Notes: generated by a model not told the origin, from the letters alone. A stretch of 64,000 nucleotides of DNA from Myxococcales bacterium UBA1660 (GCA_002320815.1 DCLA01000019.1:72712-136711); one strand, 5' to 3'; counted from the stretch's first letter, positions 7,773 through 16,578 are shown. Numbers and translations are program-made.

Positions 7773-7961
7773 CTATTCCAGTCGCGCGACCGGCGCCAGC
7801 GCTACGGCCTTCGTGGCCGGCGGCGGTGGAGCCTCCGCGGCGAGGGTGGCCGGGATGGGGATGATGCAGCAGCAGCCGATCGGCGCGAAGCTGGAGCCTC
7901 CGAAGATCAGCGCGGCGAGCGCGAGGTAGCGGCGCCGGTGGCCGGCGGAGCGTCGTTCCAT
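7773..7961 (-). CDS. Small cysteine-containing membrane or lipoprotein
   Basis: A 62-residue protein of unknown function. It starts with a basic stretch (MERRSAGHRRRY), then a hydrophobic stretch ending in three consecutive cysteines (PIGCCCIIP) near residues 29-32, then an Ala/Pro-rich tail. The first cysteine could be a lipidation site although the lipobox is poor. A slightly longer start upstream in the same frame is possible. The coding call rests on a plausible signal and frame only. Confidence 0.4.
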   Translation of the reverse strand: MERRSAGHRRRYLALAALIFGGSSFAPIGCCCIIPIPATLAAEAPPPPATKAVALAPVARLE

Positions 7962-7999
7962 GGGGATGCGACGCTGCAGGCGAGCGGGCCGTTTCGCGC

Positions 8000-8923
8000 T
8001 CAGATCAGAATGGGCACCTGGCACTCGGTGGCCGGCGTGAGCCACTTGATGGCGTTGAGCCAGAAGCGCTCGAGCTGGTACTCGGGGTGCTCGGTCCACT
8101 CGGAGTCGTAAGTGATCCACTCGTCGCCCCAGACGAGGACCTTGCCCGCGCCGACCTCCCGGGCGCGGAGCACGTCGAAGCCGCCCTCACGGGCGACGAC
8201 GTCGCCCTCGCCGATGACCTCGTAGCCGTTGTCGACGCCCACCTGGGTCACACCCTCGCTCACCGGGTGCTCGGTCCACTCGGTGACCGGGCGGGTCGGG
8301 CTCCCGCCGAGGATCTGCGCCGAGTCGTACTGCACACCCGTCGGAGCGAGCAGGCGGTTCACGTTGGTCCGCTCGTCGGGGCTCCCGTAGCCGATGAGGG
8401 TCATCAGGCCGCCGCCGGCGCGGATCCAGGCCTCCAGCGCCGCGACCTCGTCGTCGGAGTACTCGCGGCCGCGCAGGTCCTCGGCGACGATCACCTGGTA
8501 GGGCTCGAGGAGCTCGGGGGTGAGGGTCATGTCGCCCAGGGCGGTGGCCCCGATGTCGCTGCGCTCGTCGAGCCACGCAGAGAACACGTCGCCGGCGCCG
8601 TGGGCCCCGGGCACACCCAAGGTCGCGACGATGAGGCAGTCGCAGATGCCGTCGCCGCCTTCGTCGACGTCGTCGATGATGCCGTTGGCGTCGTTGTCGA
8701 TGCCGTCGCAGACCTCGGGCCCGCCGCCGTCGGGCCGGGGACCGAAGTCGCGGCCACCGCCGTCCGTACCGGAGCCACCGCCGTCCATGCCGCCGCCGTC
8801 CGTGCTGCCGAGGTCGGCGATGGGGTCGTCGGCGTCACCGCCGTCGCCGAGGACCTCGTCGTCGCAGGAGCAACCGCCGAGGGATAGGGCCAGGCCGAGG
8901 ACGAGCAGGGGGGTGTTGCGCAC
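8000..8923 (-). CDS. Lipoprotein with MopE-type repeat and a glutamine-amidotransferase-like fold region
   Basis: A 307-residue predicted lipoprotein: the signal ends in LGGC at residue 18. A long Asp/Gly linker (residues 24-68) follows, then one copy of the MopE-like motif EVCDGIDNDANG, seen in many myxobacterial surface proteins and thought to bind metal ions. The rest (residues 95-307) has the alternating hydrophobic pattern of a flavodoxin-like domain (YQVIVAEDLRGREY, AWIRAGGGLMTLIGYG, GKVLVWGDEWITYDSEW), like DUF4350 or glutamine-amidotransferase-like sensor domains. It is the last gene of an operon with the DUF1552 and DUF1592 genes, 40 bases after the DUF1552 stop, so it may act with them. 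Start is GTG. Confidence 0.65.
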   Translation of the reverse strand: MRNTPLLVLGLALSLGGCSCDDEVLGDGGDADDPIADLGSTDGGGMDGGGSGTDGGGRDFGPRPDGGGPEVCDGIDNDANGIIDDVDEGGDGICDCLIVATLGVPGAHGAGDVFSAWLDERSDIGATALGDMTLTPELLEPYQVIVAEDLRGREYSDDEVAALEAWIRAGGGLMTLIGYGSPDERTNVNRLLAPTGVQYDSAQILGGSPTRPVTEWTEHPVSEGVTQVGVDNGYEVIGEGDVVAREGGFDVLRAREVGAGKVLVWGDEWITYDSEWTEHPEYQLERFWLNAIKWLTPATECQVPILI

Positions 8924-8963
8924 GCCTCAGTCTACCCACATCCGGGGGCAACGCGAGCCTCGC

Positions 8964-10334
8964 TCACATGAGCTCGGCGAGCGGGCCGGCCGCCTTGCGC
9001 AGGTCGCCCTCTTCGCCGCCGAAGGTGTCGAGGGATTCGCCGGCCAGATAACCCATGGTGTTCCACAGGTTGCTGAGCTGACGGTTCTCCGAGGAGTTCA
9101 CGCCGGGGTACACCACCGTTCGGCCGCCGCTGCGGAGGCCCACGCCGCTCCCCCCGAGGAGGAGGATCGGGAACTCGCTGGCCGTCGAGTGGTGCTGCTC
9201 GCCGTTGTCGCCGACCCAGACGATGACCGTCCGGTCGAGGAGCCCGGCGTCGGCGAGGCGGCGGGCGCCGGCGGCGATGGCCGCCACCTGAGCCCGGTTC
9301 ACGTCGCGGATCGCCTGCAGCATGGCGGGGTCGCCGCCGGAGGTGTGCTGCATGTCGTGGCGACCGGTGCCGGAGATGCTGGAGTAGGTGAGCGAGAAAG
9401 AGCCGCCGGTGCCGGACCCGACGACCGCGACGTGGGTGAGGTCGTCGATCAACGTGCTGACCGCCAGGTCGACGAGCGCGTGGAAGCGCGCCAGCGGCGC
9501 CAACCCACCGGCGATCGCCGGCGGCGCCACCACGCTCGAGCGCATCCCGCGGAGGATCTCCTGGGTCTCCAGGAGGGACTCGATGGACCGGCCGTAGCTG
9601 CCGAGCTTGGCGCGCTCGCTCATGTCCCCGGTGAAGCGCCGTTCCGCAGCGGCGAGGTCCTCGGCGGCCAAGCGGAGCATCCGCTCGCGGCGGTCGAAGG
9701 CGCGACCGGCGGCCCCCTCGGCGAATGCGCCGTAGGCGAACTCGTAGGCGGCGCCGGCGTCGAGGATCAGCGGCGCGGTGTCCCGGGCGGCGTAGGCGCA
9801 GGTGCCGAAGTCGATGGGCCGGCCCCCGCCGACCCCGACCCGGAAGGCCTCGAAGGGGGTGTCTTGGCGCACCGAGTCGAGCGCGGCGAGGTGCGCGTCG
9901 ATGGTCGGCCCGCCGGGTTGGCCCCCGATGGTCCGCGCCGAGGCCAGGGACCCGTGGTAGCCGGAGTGGCCGCCCCCCACGATGCGCGAGCTGAGCCCGA
10001 GGAGCACCGTCGCCTGGTCGACCAGACCCTCGTCCCGGAGCGGCCCGAGGGCGTGGGCGGTCTCGAAGTCGGGCGTCGCGACCTCCAGCGGCGAGTCGTG
10101 CCGCATGCGGTTGTACCACCAGCGGTCGCCGCCGATGGGGCTGCCCATCGTCTCGTCGATCGCGGCGCGCGCGGTGTCGGTGAGCACCGAGGCCGGCTCG
10201 AAGCCGTTGCCCTCCACGATGAAGAGGTAGCGCGGACAGTCCGCGCCGTCGGCATGGGCGAACCGCTGGCCGAGGGGCAGCGCGGCGGCCGCGGTCGCGC
10301 CCGCGGCGACCCGGAGGAAGTCTCTACGCTTCAC
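8964..10334 (-). CDS. DUF1552 family protein, Tat-exported
   Basis: A 456-residue DUF1552 protein. The N-terminus (MKRRDFLRVAAG) has the twin-arginine motif RRDFLR followed by a hydrophobic stretch with cleavage near FAHA-DG, so it should be exported folded. Conserved family stretches are visible: GGGHSGYHGSL, the middle SYGRSIESLL, and VGDNGEQHHSTASEFPILL near the C-terminus, a form that recalls the alkaline-phosphatase superfamily. Biochemical function is unknown. It starts at the GTG at 10334, which overlaps the stop of the upstream DUF1592 gene by 4 bases (GTGA), showing translational coupling. DUF1552 and DUF1592 genes are nearly always paired in Planctomycetes and Myxococcota. Confidence 0.88.
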   Translation of the reverse strand: MKRRDFLRVAAGATAAAALPLGQRFAHADGADCPRYLFIVEGNGFEPASVLTDTARAAIDETMGSPIGGDRWWYNRMRHDSPLEVATPDFETAHALGPLRDEGLVDQATVLLGLSSRIVGGGHSGYHGSLASARTIGGQPGGPTIDAHLAALDSVRQDTPFEAFRVGVGGGRPIDFGTCAYAARDTAPLILDAGAAYEFAYGAFAEGAAGRAFDRRERMLRLAAEDLAAAERRFTGDMSERAKLGSYGRSIESLLETQEILRGMRSSVVAPPAIAGGLAPLARFHALVDLAVSTLIDDLTHVAVVGSGTGGSFSLTYSSISGTGRHDMQHTSGGDPAMLQAIRDVNRAQVAAIAAGARRLADAGLLDRTVIVWVGDNGEQHHSTASEFPILLLGGSGVGLRSGGRTVVYPGVNSSENRQLSNLWNTMGYLAGESLDTFGGEEGDLRKAAGPLAELM

Positions 10335-12745
10335 GAGTCCTCTCCTTCTTCCATCGTCATCGAGCGCCGCACGAAGGTCTCGCTGCTGACCAGCGCCTCC
10401 ATCATGGCGAAGAAGGAGCCGGTGCTCTCCAGCGCCGCTTCCATCTCCACCAGGGTGCACCCGTCCGCGAGCACCTCGTCCCGGCCCATGAAGTAGCGGA
10501 AGGCCTGGCGGACCATGCCGCGTCGCGCGTAGGCCGAGCCCGCGATGGCGTCGACCAGCTCGGTGACCGTCGCGTAGCTCCCGTTGAGCGCGGGGTCGGG
10601 CAGGTTGTCGATCACCGTGCTCCCATCGGGCGCGCCGCCGTGATCCTCCACCCGAGCGAAGCCGGCGTGGTTGAACGTCTCGAAGGCGAAGCCCAGCGAG
10701 TTCATCGACTGGTGGCAGCCGTAACACTGGCTGGTCGTGGCGTCGTCGCCCTCGGGGTCGACCCCGGGCTCGGTGCTGCGGCGCACGCGCTCCCGGGCGG
10801 AGAGCTCCGGGTCGCTGGGGACCAACATGGCCTGGAGACCCTGCACGTTGTCCAAACCGCCGACCTGCTCGCAGAAGAGCTCGGTGCGCAGCCAGTGACC
10901 GCGGAGGACCAGGCTGGCATCGTCCTCGAAGTTGCCGCCGTGGGCGCCGAGCCAGGCCGGATGGGTGAGCACGCCGCGGCGCGGTCCGTCGGCGGGCAGG
11001 GTCACCCAGCGAGAGGCCTCGTCGGTGGCGATGGCATCGGTGACGTCGTAGACCCAGTTGGAGCCCGCCCAGGACTGCCAGGTACTCCCGACACAGACGC
11101 CTACATAGGGGTCACAGGTTCCGGGACAGTCGGCATCGGTCGCGCACATCTGATCGCTGGCGGCGATCATGTTCGACCCGATGTACCAGTGGCGGGTGGT
11201 CATGAGCGCTTCGAAGACGTCCGTGCCGGCCGCGTCGCTCTCGATGACGGCGCGGGCGATGGTGGCGTCCAACTGCTGGATGATGTCGGGCTCGTGGACT
11301 CCGGAGTTGTTCGCCGGCGCCTGCAGGGTGGCGTACCCCTTTCCGGCGAGCCGCTCTTGGTAGTCGGTGGTCGCAGACGGGGTGTCCTTGAAGGCGGAAT
11401 CCGCGTCGGAGAAATCGAGCCACTCGCGGAAAAACCCCCGGATGCGCGGCGCGAGCCACCACGACCCGGTCGTGGTGCTGCTCCCCTCGGTGACGCCGCT
11501 GGCGTAGCGACGCAGGAGGGCCCGCCGGACGGCGGGATCGCGGATGGTGCCGTCGGCCGCCGCGATCGCGATCCCCGAGTAGCGCCCCGCAGCAAACATG
11601 TCCGCGTCGGGGTCGGTGTCGGGCGCCGACTGCCGAATGGGGGTGCCCACGGGCGCCGGCCCGAGCACACTTCCCAATGCGAAGGCCAGCTCGGTGTCGC
11701 TGAGCTCTCCGGTTTCCGGGTCGCCGAGGTCGGACCGAAAGAGCGACCCCGTCATGAGGAGCGCCGCCTGGGCCGCTTCGTGGAGCGTCTCCTCGCGGGG
11801 GGCCCCGGAGGTGGGCTCTTCCGCGATTCGATCCGTCACGTACGTGCGCAGACGGCTTCGCTCGTCGTCCGAGGGCTGCCGGAAGAGCGCACCGCGGGTG
11901 AGGACGATGTCCACCCAGCCGTCGATGCATTCGGGGGTGGGGGCAGCGTCGTGCATGCAGGCGATGACCCCGGAGCGGTTGAGACAGCAGGTATGGAGGC
12001 CGTGCATGCGTCGACCACCGGGGTCACCCTCGGTCCAGTGCGCGCTGGCCGCGGGCAGGTGCATCATCAGCAGGTTGAGCGTCGCCGGGTCCATCCCCAC
12101 GCCCTCGGCGTAGGTGCTGTACTCGCCGTCGGGGCTGGCCAGGGGGTTCTGGGAGACCCCGGCGCCATTGACCGCCACCTGGGTGAACTCCTGGGCGTTG
12201 ATGCGGCGCACCCGCGAGGGCGAGGACCGAGGGGCGCTCGGGTCCGCGCAGGAGAAGAGCTCGCCCGGGTCCAGGGTGTTGGGGTCGTAGGGGACCTCCG
12301 CGGGCGCGAGGTCGTCGCAGTCGAGGCTGGCGCCAGCGCGAATCCAAGACTCGATCATCGACAGCTCGCTCACCGGCGTCGCCCGACCGAGGGGCATGTT
12401 CGCGCCGCCTTCCGCGCCCTGGGTATGGGCCAGCTTCTGGTAGAGGAAGCTCGCTTCCGGGTCGCCGGGCACCAGGAGGCGCGCGCCGGGCACGATCTCG
12501 CTGGTTTGCGACGAGAGCTCCGCGAGCCCTTCCCGGGAGAGGTTCGGGAAGCGGCTGCCCTGGTGGCAGCCGGCACAGGTCCGCTCGAAGAAGAGGATGG
12601 CCGCGCCGGCCTCTCCGCACTCGGCGAAACCGGGCGGGCCCATGTCGACGGCCGGGTCCGGGTCCGGGCCGCCTCCCCCGCCGATGGTTCCCTGACACGC
12701 GAGGAGGAGAGCGCTCGCGGCGATGGCAACGCGATTCACCAGCAC
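10331..12745 (-). CDS. DUF1592/DUF1588/DUF1585 protein with c-type haem motifs
   Basis: An 804-residue exported protein. The signal ends in LLLAC, so it may be a lipoprotein. A CAGCH c-type haem-binding motif lies near residue 57, where PSCyt-type cytochromes carry their haem, and a second CYGCH lies near residue 666. DUF1592-like sequence fills the middle, DUF1588 is seen around RGVLTHPAWLGAHGGN and GHWLRTELFC, and DUF1585 forms the end (YARRGMVRQAFRYFMGRDE). The family is taken to be a haem-containing electron-transfer or oxidoreductase component, without proven activity. It is first in a three-gene operon and overlaps the DUF1552 gene by 4 bases. The start is GTG at 12745; a second GTG two codons later is possible. 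Confidence 0.85.
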   Translation of the reverse strand: MLVNRVAIAASALLLACQGTIGGGGGPDPDPAVDMGPPGFAECGEAGAAILFFERTCAGCHQGSRFPNLSREGLAELSSQTSEIVPGARLLVPGDPEASFLYQKLAHTQGAEGGANMPLGRATPVSELSMIESWIRAGASLDCDDLAPAEVPYDPNTLDPGELFSCADPSAPRSSPSRVRRINAQEFTQVAVNGAGVSQNPLASPDGEYSTYAEGVGMDPATLNLLMMHLPAASAHWTEGDPGGRRMHGLHTCCLNRSGVIACMHDAAPTPECIDGWVDIVLTRGALFRQPSDDERSRLRTYVTDRIAEEPTSGAPREETLHEAAQAALLMTGSLFRSDLGDPETGELSDTELAFALGSVLGPAPVGTPIRQSAPDTDPDADMFAAGRYSGIAIAAADGTIRDPAVRRALLRRYASGVTEGSSTTTGSWWLAPRIRGFFREWLDFSDADSAFKDTPSATTDYQERLAGKGYATLQAPANNSGVHEPDIIQQLDATIARAVIESDAAGTDVFEALMTTRHWYIGSNMIAASDQMCATDADCPGTCDPYVGVCVGSTWQSWAGSNWVYDVTDAIATDEASRWVTLPADGPRRGVLTHPAWLGAHGGNFEDDASLVLRGHWLRTELFCEQVGGLDNVQGLQAMLVPSDPELSARERVRRSTEPGVDPEGDDATTSQCYGCHQSMNSLGFAFETFNHAGFARVEDHGGAPDGSTVIDNLPDPALNGSYATVTELVDAIAGSAYARRGMVRQAFRYFMGRDEVLADGCTLVEMEAALESTGSFFAMMEALVSSETFVRRSMTMEEGEDS

Positions 12746-12854
12746 AGGATGCCCCGGCCTGCGGGCGGCTTCACTTACCGAGTGTTCGTCATGCGAACGT
12801 CGGTCCAGGTCTCCTCGGGATCCCGCGCTCCGAGTCGGGGGCGACGGGGCGAAA

Positions 12855-12887
12855 TTGAAAAAGGCGAGCCCCGCGGGGCTCGCCTTT
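12855..12887 (-). terminator. Intrinsic terminator of the RRM gene
   Basis: A perfect 14+14 inverted repeat, AAAGGCGAGCCCCG / CGGGGCTCGCCTTT, spans 12860-12887 and lies 36 bases beyond the stop of the RNA-binding protein gene. On the minus strand it continues as TTTTTCAATTTC, which supplies the U-rich tail of a Rho-independent terminator. Confidence 0.85.
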
Positions 12888-12922
12888 CTCGGATGGGTGC
12901 GGGCCCTAGAGCCCGCAGCCGC

Positions 12923-13252
12923 TCACCAGCGGTCGTCGCGGCGATCGCCGCCACGGCCGCCGCGACCGCCGCCACCACCGTAGCCGCCGCCGCCGCCGCG
13001 CGGAGCGCGCTCGCGCGCCTCGTTCACGTTGACGGACCGTCCGTCGATGTTCTGACCGTTCATCTCCTCGATGGCACGGTCGGCCGCCGCGTCGTCCGCG
13101 AAGGTGACGAACCCGAAACCGCGGCTGCGCCCGGTGTCGCGATCGGTGATGACCTTGGCGTCGGTGACGTCACCGAACCGCTCGAAAGCGGAACGGAGGC
13201 CATGGTCATCGGTGGCCCACGCAAGGCTGCCCACGAAAAGCTTCTTCGACAT
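12923..13252 (-). CDS. RRM-type glycine-rich RNA-binding protein
   Basis: A 109-residue RNA-binding protein with one RRM domain (residues 3-80) and a Gly/Arg-rich tail. RNP2 is KLFVGSL (residues 4-10) and RNP1 is RGFGFVTF (residues 44-51), both intact with their aromatic RNA-contacting residues. The tail (GGGGGYGGGGGRGGRGG) resembles that of bacterial cold-induced glycine-rich RRM proteins such as the cyanobacterial Rbp and myxobacterial Rbp proteins. It should bind RNA in the cytoplasm and may help at low temperature; the latter is by analogy. AGAGAGAG precedes the ATG at 13252, a 220-base upstream region may hold a long leader, and a strong terminator follows the gene. Confidence 0.93.
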   Translation of the reverse strand: MSKKLFVGSLAWATDDHGLRSAFERFGDVTDAKVITDRDTGRSRGFGFVTFADDAAADRAIEEMNGQNIDGRSVNVNEARERAPRGGGGGYGGGGGRGGRGGDRRDDRW

Positions 13253-13472
13253 TATCTCTCTCTGAACTCACTCGCTTCGTGGCGGACCGGAGAGCGACCC
13301 CGAGCATAAGGCCCCGAGGCGCACGCGCGGTAGCAGCCGGGATTGGCTGCGCGGCTCGAGAACGCCGACGTTTTTCGGTCGCTTCTCGAAAACCCTGCAC
13401 GAAACGTTGGCGAAGCATTCAACTGGATCGGTCGTTCCGCAAGGCGGAGGGCCCACTTTCTCTCACACGGCG

Positions 13473-14468
13473 TCAGACCAGGACCAAGATCCCGCCCAGG
13501 CTGAGCACCGAGATCACGGCCCAGAGCGCCACCCCCTGGAGGAAGGGCCGAGCCCCGACCGCGCGAAGCGCGGGGCGACTCAGGGAGGCGCCGACCAGGA
13601 AGAGGGCCACCACCAGCAGCCGGCGAGCGACCGACCCCACCACCGCCCCCGCGGGGCGCAGCGCAGGAACGAAGGTGACCGCGAGGGCCACCACCACGAA
13701 GCCCACGATGAACCAGGGGCGAGCGGTGCGGATGGGCTCGCCGTCGGAAGTCGCCCGGCGGGTACGCCAGGCGAGGAGCAACGTGAGGGGCACGATCCAG
13801 AGGGCCCGGGCCAGCTTCACGGTGGTGGCGATCTCCAGCGCGCGCTCGCCGTGGGTCATCGCCGCGCCGACCACCGAGCTGGTGTCGTGGATGGCGATGG
13901 CCGCCCAGAGGCCGAACTGCTCGTCGCTCAGACCCAGGAAGGACCCGAGCCAGGGGAAGAGCACCAGGGCCACCGCGTTCAGGAGGAAGACGGTGCCCAG
14001 GGCGGCAGTGATCTGATGGCCCCGAGCGCGCACGGTGGGGGCCACGGCGGCGATGGCGCTCCCGCCGCAGATGGCGGTTCCCACGGTGACCAGGAGCCCG
14101 GTGGTGCCGTCGACCCGGAGGGCCCGGCCGAAGAAGCGGCCCACGACGAGGCAGGTGAGGATGCTGCCCACCGCTAGGGCCGCGCCGGTCGCTCCGACGG
14201 CCGCCACCGCCTGCAGGTCGAGCCCGGCGCCGAGACCCACCACCGACGCGGCGAGGAGCCCCTTGGCCCAGTCGCGGGTCTGGGCCTCGTAGCCGTTCAG
14301 ACCCACCAACGCGAGGGCGACCCCGGCGAAGAGGGCGGTCGCCGAGCCCACCGCGGGGTGGAGGCAGCCCAGGGCCGCGACCGGGACCAGCCAGCGCCGA
14401 GCCGCGTCGAGACCCCGGTCTCGAGGGGTCGCGGCGGCGTCGGTCAGGCGGAGGGCGGCTTCGGTCAC
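13473..14468 (-). CDS. YeiH/UPF0324 family putative sulfate exporter
   Basis: A 331-residue integral membrane protein of the UPF0324 (YeiH) family, with about nine predicted membrane helices. Family features include GLNGYEAQTRDWAKGLLAASVVGLGAGLDL near the start, ATGTAICGGSAIAAVAP-like sequence in the middle (here TVGTAICGGSAIAAVAPTV) and AAIAIHDTSSVVGAAMTHGE, which is highly conserved. E. coli YeiH is annotated as a putative sulfate exporter; its substrate is not firmly known. The start is taken as the GTG at 14468; a GTG at 14477 would add three residues. A LysR regulator lies divergently 69 bases away, mirroring the yeiH/yeiE pair of E. coli. Confidence 0.88.
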   Translation of the reverse strand: MTEAALRLTDAAATPRDRGLDAARRWLVPVAALGCLHPAVGSATALFAGVALALVGLNGYEAQTRDWAKGLLAASVVGLGAGLDLQAVAAVGATGAALAVGSILTCLVVGRFFGRALRVDGTTGLLVTVGTAICGGSAIAAVAPTVRARGHQITAALGTVFLLNAVALVLFPWLGSFLGLSDEQFGLWAAIAIHDTSSVVGAAMTHGERALEIATTVKLARALWIVPLTLLLAWRTRRATSDGEPIRTARPWFIVGFVVVALAVTFVPALRPAGAVVGSVARRLLVVALFLVGASLSRPALRAVGARPFLQGVALWAVISVLSLGGILVLV

Positions 14469-14524
14469 GGGGGGCACTCTGGGGGAGAGCCATCGATTCG
14501 TCGAAGCGCAAAAACCTATGTGCC

Positions 14525-14539
14525 ATAAGATGCTCTTAT
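14525..14539. promoter_or_regulatory. LysR-type operator dyad
   Basis: ATAAGA-TGC-TCTTAT is a perfect inverted repeat and contains the LysR T-N11-A signature. It covers the first bases of the LysR gene's ATG at 14538 and lies in the 69-base region shared with the divergent YeiH gene. A position overlapping its own start codon would suit autorepression together with activation of the exporter gene. Confidence 0.6.
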
Positions 14540-15416
14540 GACCCCCAGCCTCGACTCCCGACAGCTCGCCGTGTTCTGTGCGGTCGCCGAAGCCGGCTCG
14601 ATCACCGGAGCGTCCCGGCAGCTCCATGTGTCCCAGCCCGCGGTCTCGGCGACGATCCAGAAGCTCGAGGGCGCCCTGGGGGTGACCCTCCTGGAGCGCG
14701 GCGCGCGCGGGGTCGCCCTGACCGACGCCGGCCGCAAGCTGGTGGGCCACGCCCGGCGGGTCCAGGCCCTGCTCGGCGAGGCCGTCGCCGACGTCGCGGG
14801 AGAGACCGAGACTCTGGCGCCGCTGGTCATCGGCGCGTCCACCACCATCGCCGCCGGGCTGCTGCCCTCGCTCATCGCTGGCTTCCGCGAAGCCGAGGGC
14901 GCCGTCGGGGTCCGGCTGGTCGTCGGGAACACCGACGACATCCTGGACCAGGTGCGCAGTCGCGCCCTCCCCCTGGGCTTGGTGGAGGGCCCCTCCCGCG
15001 CGCCGCGGATCCACCTCGAGCGCTTCGTGGACGACACGCTGCTGCCGGTGATCGCCGCCAGCCGCGAGCGCCGCATCGCCCTGGCCGCGACGCCGGTGCT
15101 CTGGCGCGAGGTGGGGTCCGGGACCCGGGCGGTCATGGAGAAGGCGCTACGGCGCTTCGGTCGCAAGCCGATGGATCACGACCTCGAGCTGGGGAGCACG
15201 GCGGCCATCCGGCGCGCCGTCGCCCTGGGTCTGGGCCTGGGGTTCCTCAGCCGCTGGTCCATCGGGGACGCCCTCGATGCCGGGCGGGTCCGGGTGGCCC
15301 CGCTGGACCTGGCCATCGAGCGCCGCTTCTCCTGGGCGACCGCCGGGGGCGAGCTCGCGGGGACGCCGGGGCGCTTCCGGGCCTTTGCCGAGCGCGCCCG
15401 CCCCACCCTGGCGTGA
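14538..15416 (+). CDS. LysR family transcriptional regulator
   Basis: A 292-residue LysR-type regulator. The winged helix-turn-helix is at residues 6-64 (RQLAVFCAVAEAGS, then ASRQLHVSQPAVSATIQKLE), and the effector domain (residues 90-290) opens with LVIGASTTIAAGLLPSLIAGF, the usual CysB/CbbR-like beginning. It lies divergent to the YeiH-type exporter, the arrangement of yeiE-yeiH in E. coli, so it probably controls that gene. An ATAAGA/TCTTAT dyad overlaps its start codon. The ATG at 14538 has no Shine-Dalgarno, and the next possible start would cut into the DNA-binding domain, so the transcript may be leaderless. Confidence 0.92.
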   Translation: MTPSLDSRQLAVFCAVAEAGSITGASRQLHVSQPAVSATIQKLEGALGVTLLERGARGVALTDAGRKLVGHARRVQALLGEAVADVAGETETLAPLVIGASTTIAAGLLPSLIAGFREAEGAVGVRLVVGNTDDILDQVRSRALPLGLVEGPSRAPRIHLERFVDDTLLPVIAASRERRIALAATPVLWREVGSGTRAVMEKALRRFGRKPMDHDLELGSTAAIRRAVALGLGLGFLSRWSIGDALDAGRVRVAPLDLAIERRFSWATAGGELAGTPGRFRAFAERARPTLA

Positions 15417-15444
15417 TCGTGGGCCGCGCCGAGGGCCCGGCGGG

Positions 15445-16578
15445 CTACTCCGCGGTGATGAACCCGGCGACCGAGGCGAAGAGGGCCTCGAAGCGGCGAA
15501 CGTCGAAGCCGGAGCCGGTCCGCATCCAGTCCACGTGGCGCGGGTGGTCGAGGGGACCGTGGAAGTGCCCCATCACGTCCATGTGGTCGGCCACGGTGGC
15601 GTGGATGACCTCGCCCCAGAGCTGCGAGAGCGCGGGGACCATGGCGTCGTTGTCGTTGCGGCTGGGGACCCGGCCGAGGTGGGCCCGAAGCGCCTGGGCC
15701 TGCTCCGCCGTCGGCGTGAACTCCACCGCGCTGGGCACCGCCGACGTGATCAAGTGGAGACCCCGGTAGAAGGCGTACATCGCCTGCCAGGTGGGGTTGG
15801 CGCCGAGCCGGCGTTGGACCTTCATCGAGGGCTTGGGCGCCAGCCCGACGACGCACCCGTAGCGGACCCCCGGGACCGGCCGGGCCAGGGCGTCGACCAG
15901 CTCCATCGACTCCGGCGTGAGCTGGAGCAGCAGCGTCTGGTCCTTCTGGGCCTCGTTGAAGAAGTCCTCGAGCTGCTGGCGACGCTCGGCGTCGAAGTCC
16001 CGCAGCACGAGCTGGTAGACCTGGTCGAGCACCCCACCCGAGGCCCAGCGGAACGCGCCGGTCCCCGCCACCGCGCCCCCGAGGAGGAGCAGCGCCGGCA
16101 GCGGGATCGAACCCAACCGGATGATGTGGATGGTGCTCAGCGAGAGCAGGCGGAGCAGCCGCTGCCCCAGGATGCTGGAGAAGAAGCCGGCGATGGGCGA
16201 ACCCCGGTGGGGGCTGGCGATGGAGATCGCCGTGCGGATGTCACCCAGGATCGCGTCGCGCCCGGGCACGTCGAGGCCCTCGGAAACCACCAGGCGGACG
16301 TCCACCCCACCCGTCGAGTGACCGATGAGGTGGATGGCGTCCCCGGGGTCCACGTGCTCCCGGATGCGGCTCACCAGGTGAGCGGCGCGCTTGCGCACCG
16401 AGCCGGTGGGCAAGGTGTCCAGGGGGTGGACCTCGGCGCTCGAGCCGCGCTTGCGCAGCTCGAGCTCCAGGGTCTCCTTGGCGTGGCTGAAGTAGGCGAA
16501 GTCGCCGAGGTTCGTGAAGCCGAAGAACCCCGGCACCAGGAAGACGTGCGTCTTCGGGGAAGTGGACGGTGCGCTCAC
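15445..16578 (-). CDS. Alpha/beta-hydrolase, lipase or PGAP1-like esterase
   Basis: A 377-residue hydrolase of the lipase/alpha-beta fold. The nucleophile elbow GHSTGG is at residues 86-91 with Ser88 as the predicted catalytic residue, preceded by the oxyanion loop HVFLVPGFFGF. The SIASPHRGSPIA motif after the elbow is typical of the triacylglycerol lipase/PGAP1 group. A late His in ADHMDVMGHFHGP is a candidate for the catalytic histidine, and the Asp is probably in NDNDAMVP. There is a hydrophobic stretch near residues 165-180. No signal peptide is visible. The start overlaps the stop of the upstream cysteine-rich lipoprotein by 4 bases (ATGA), so the two are likely co-translated. Confidence 0.8.
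   Translation of the reverse strand: MSAPSTSPKTHVFLVPGFFGFTNLGDFAYFSHAKETLELELRKRGSSAEVHPLDTLPTGSVRKRAAHLVSRIREHVDPGDAIHLIGHSTGGVDVRLVVSEGLDVPGRDAILGDIRTAISIASPHRGSPIAGFFSSILGQRLLRLLSLSTIHIIRLGSIPLPALLLLGGAVAGTGAFRWASGGVLDQVYQLVLRDFDAERRQQLEDFFNEAQKDQTLLLQLTPESMELVDALARPVPGVRYGCVVGLAPKPSMKVQRRLGANPTWQAMYAFYRGLHLITSAVPSAVEFTPTAEQAQALRAHLGRVPSRNDNDAMVPALSQLWGEVIHATVADHMDVMGHFHGPLDHPRHVDWMRTGSGFDVRRFEALFASVAGFITAE

Noticed and set aside
12784..12798. A small dyad GTTCG-TCATG-CGAAC before the DUF1592 operon
   Set aside because: Only 5+5 bases and no supporting promoter elements; probably chance in GC-rich DNA.
10640..13309. An 889-codon open frame on the plus strand
   Set aside because: It is antisense to the DUF1592 gene and the RRM gene, both of which have strong family motifs; the open frame is a GC-bias shadow.
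14490..14530. TGGCACATAGG...TTGC on the minus strand before the YeiH gene
   Set aside because: The GC of the would-be -12 element is three bases too far downstream.
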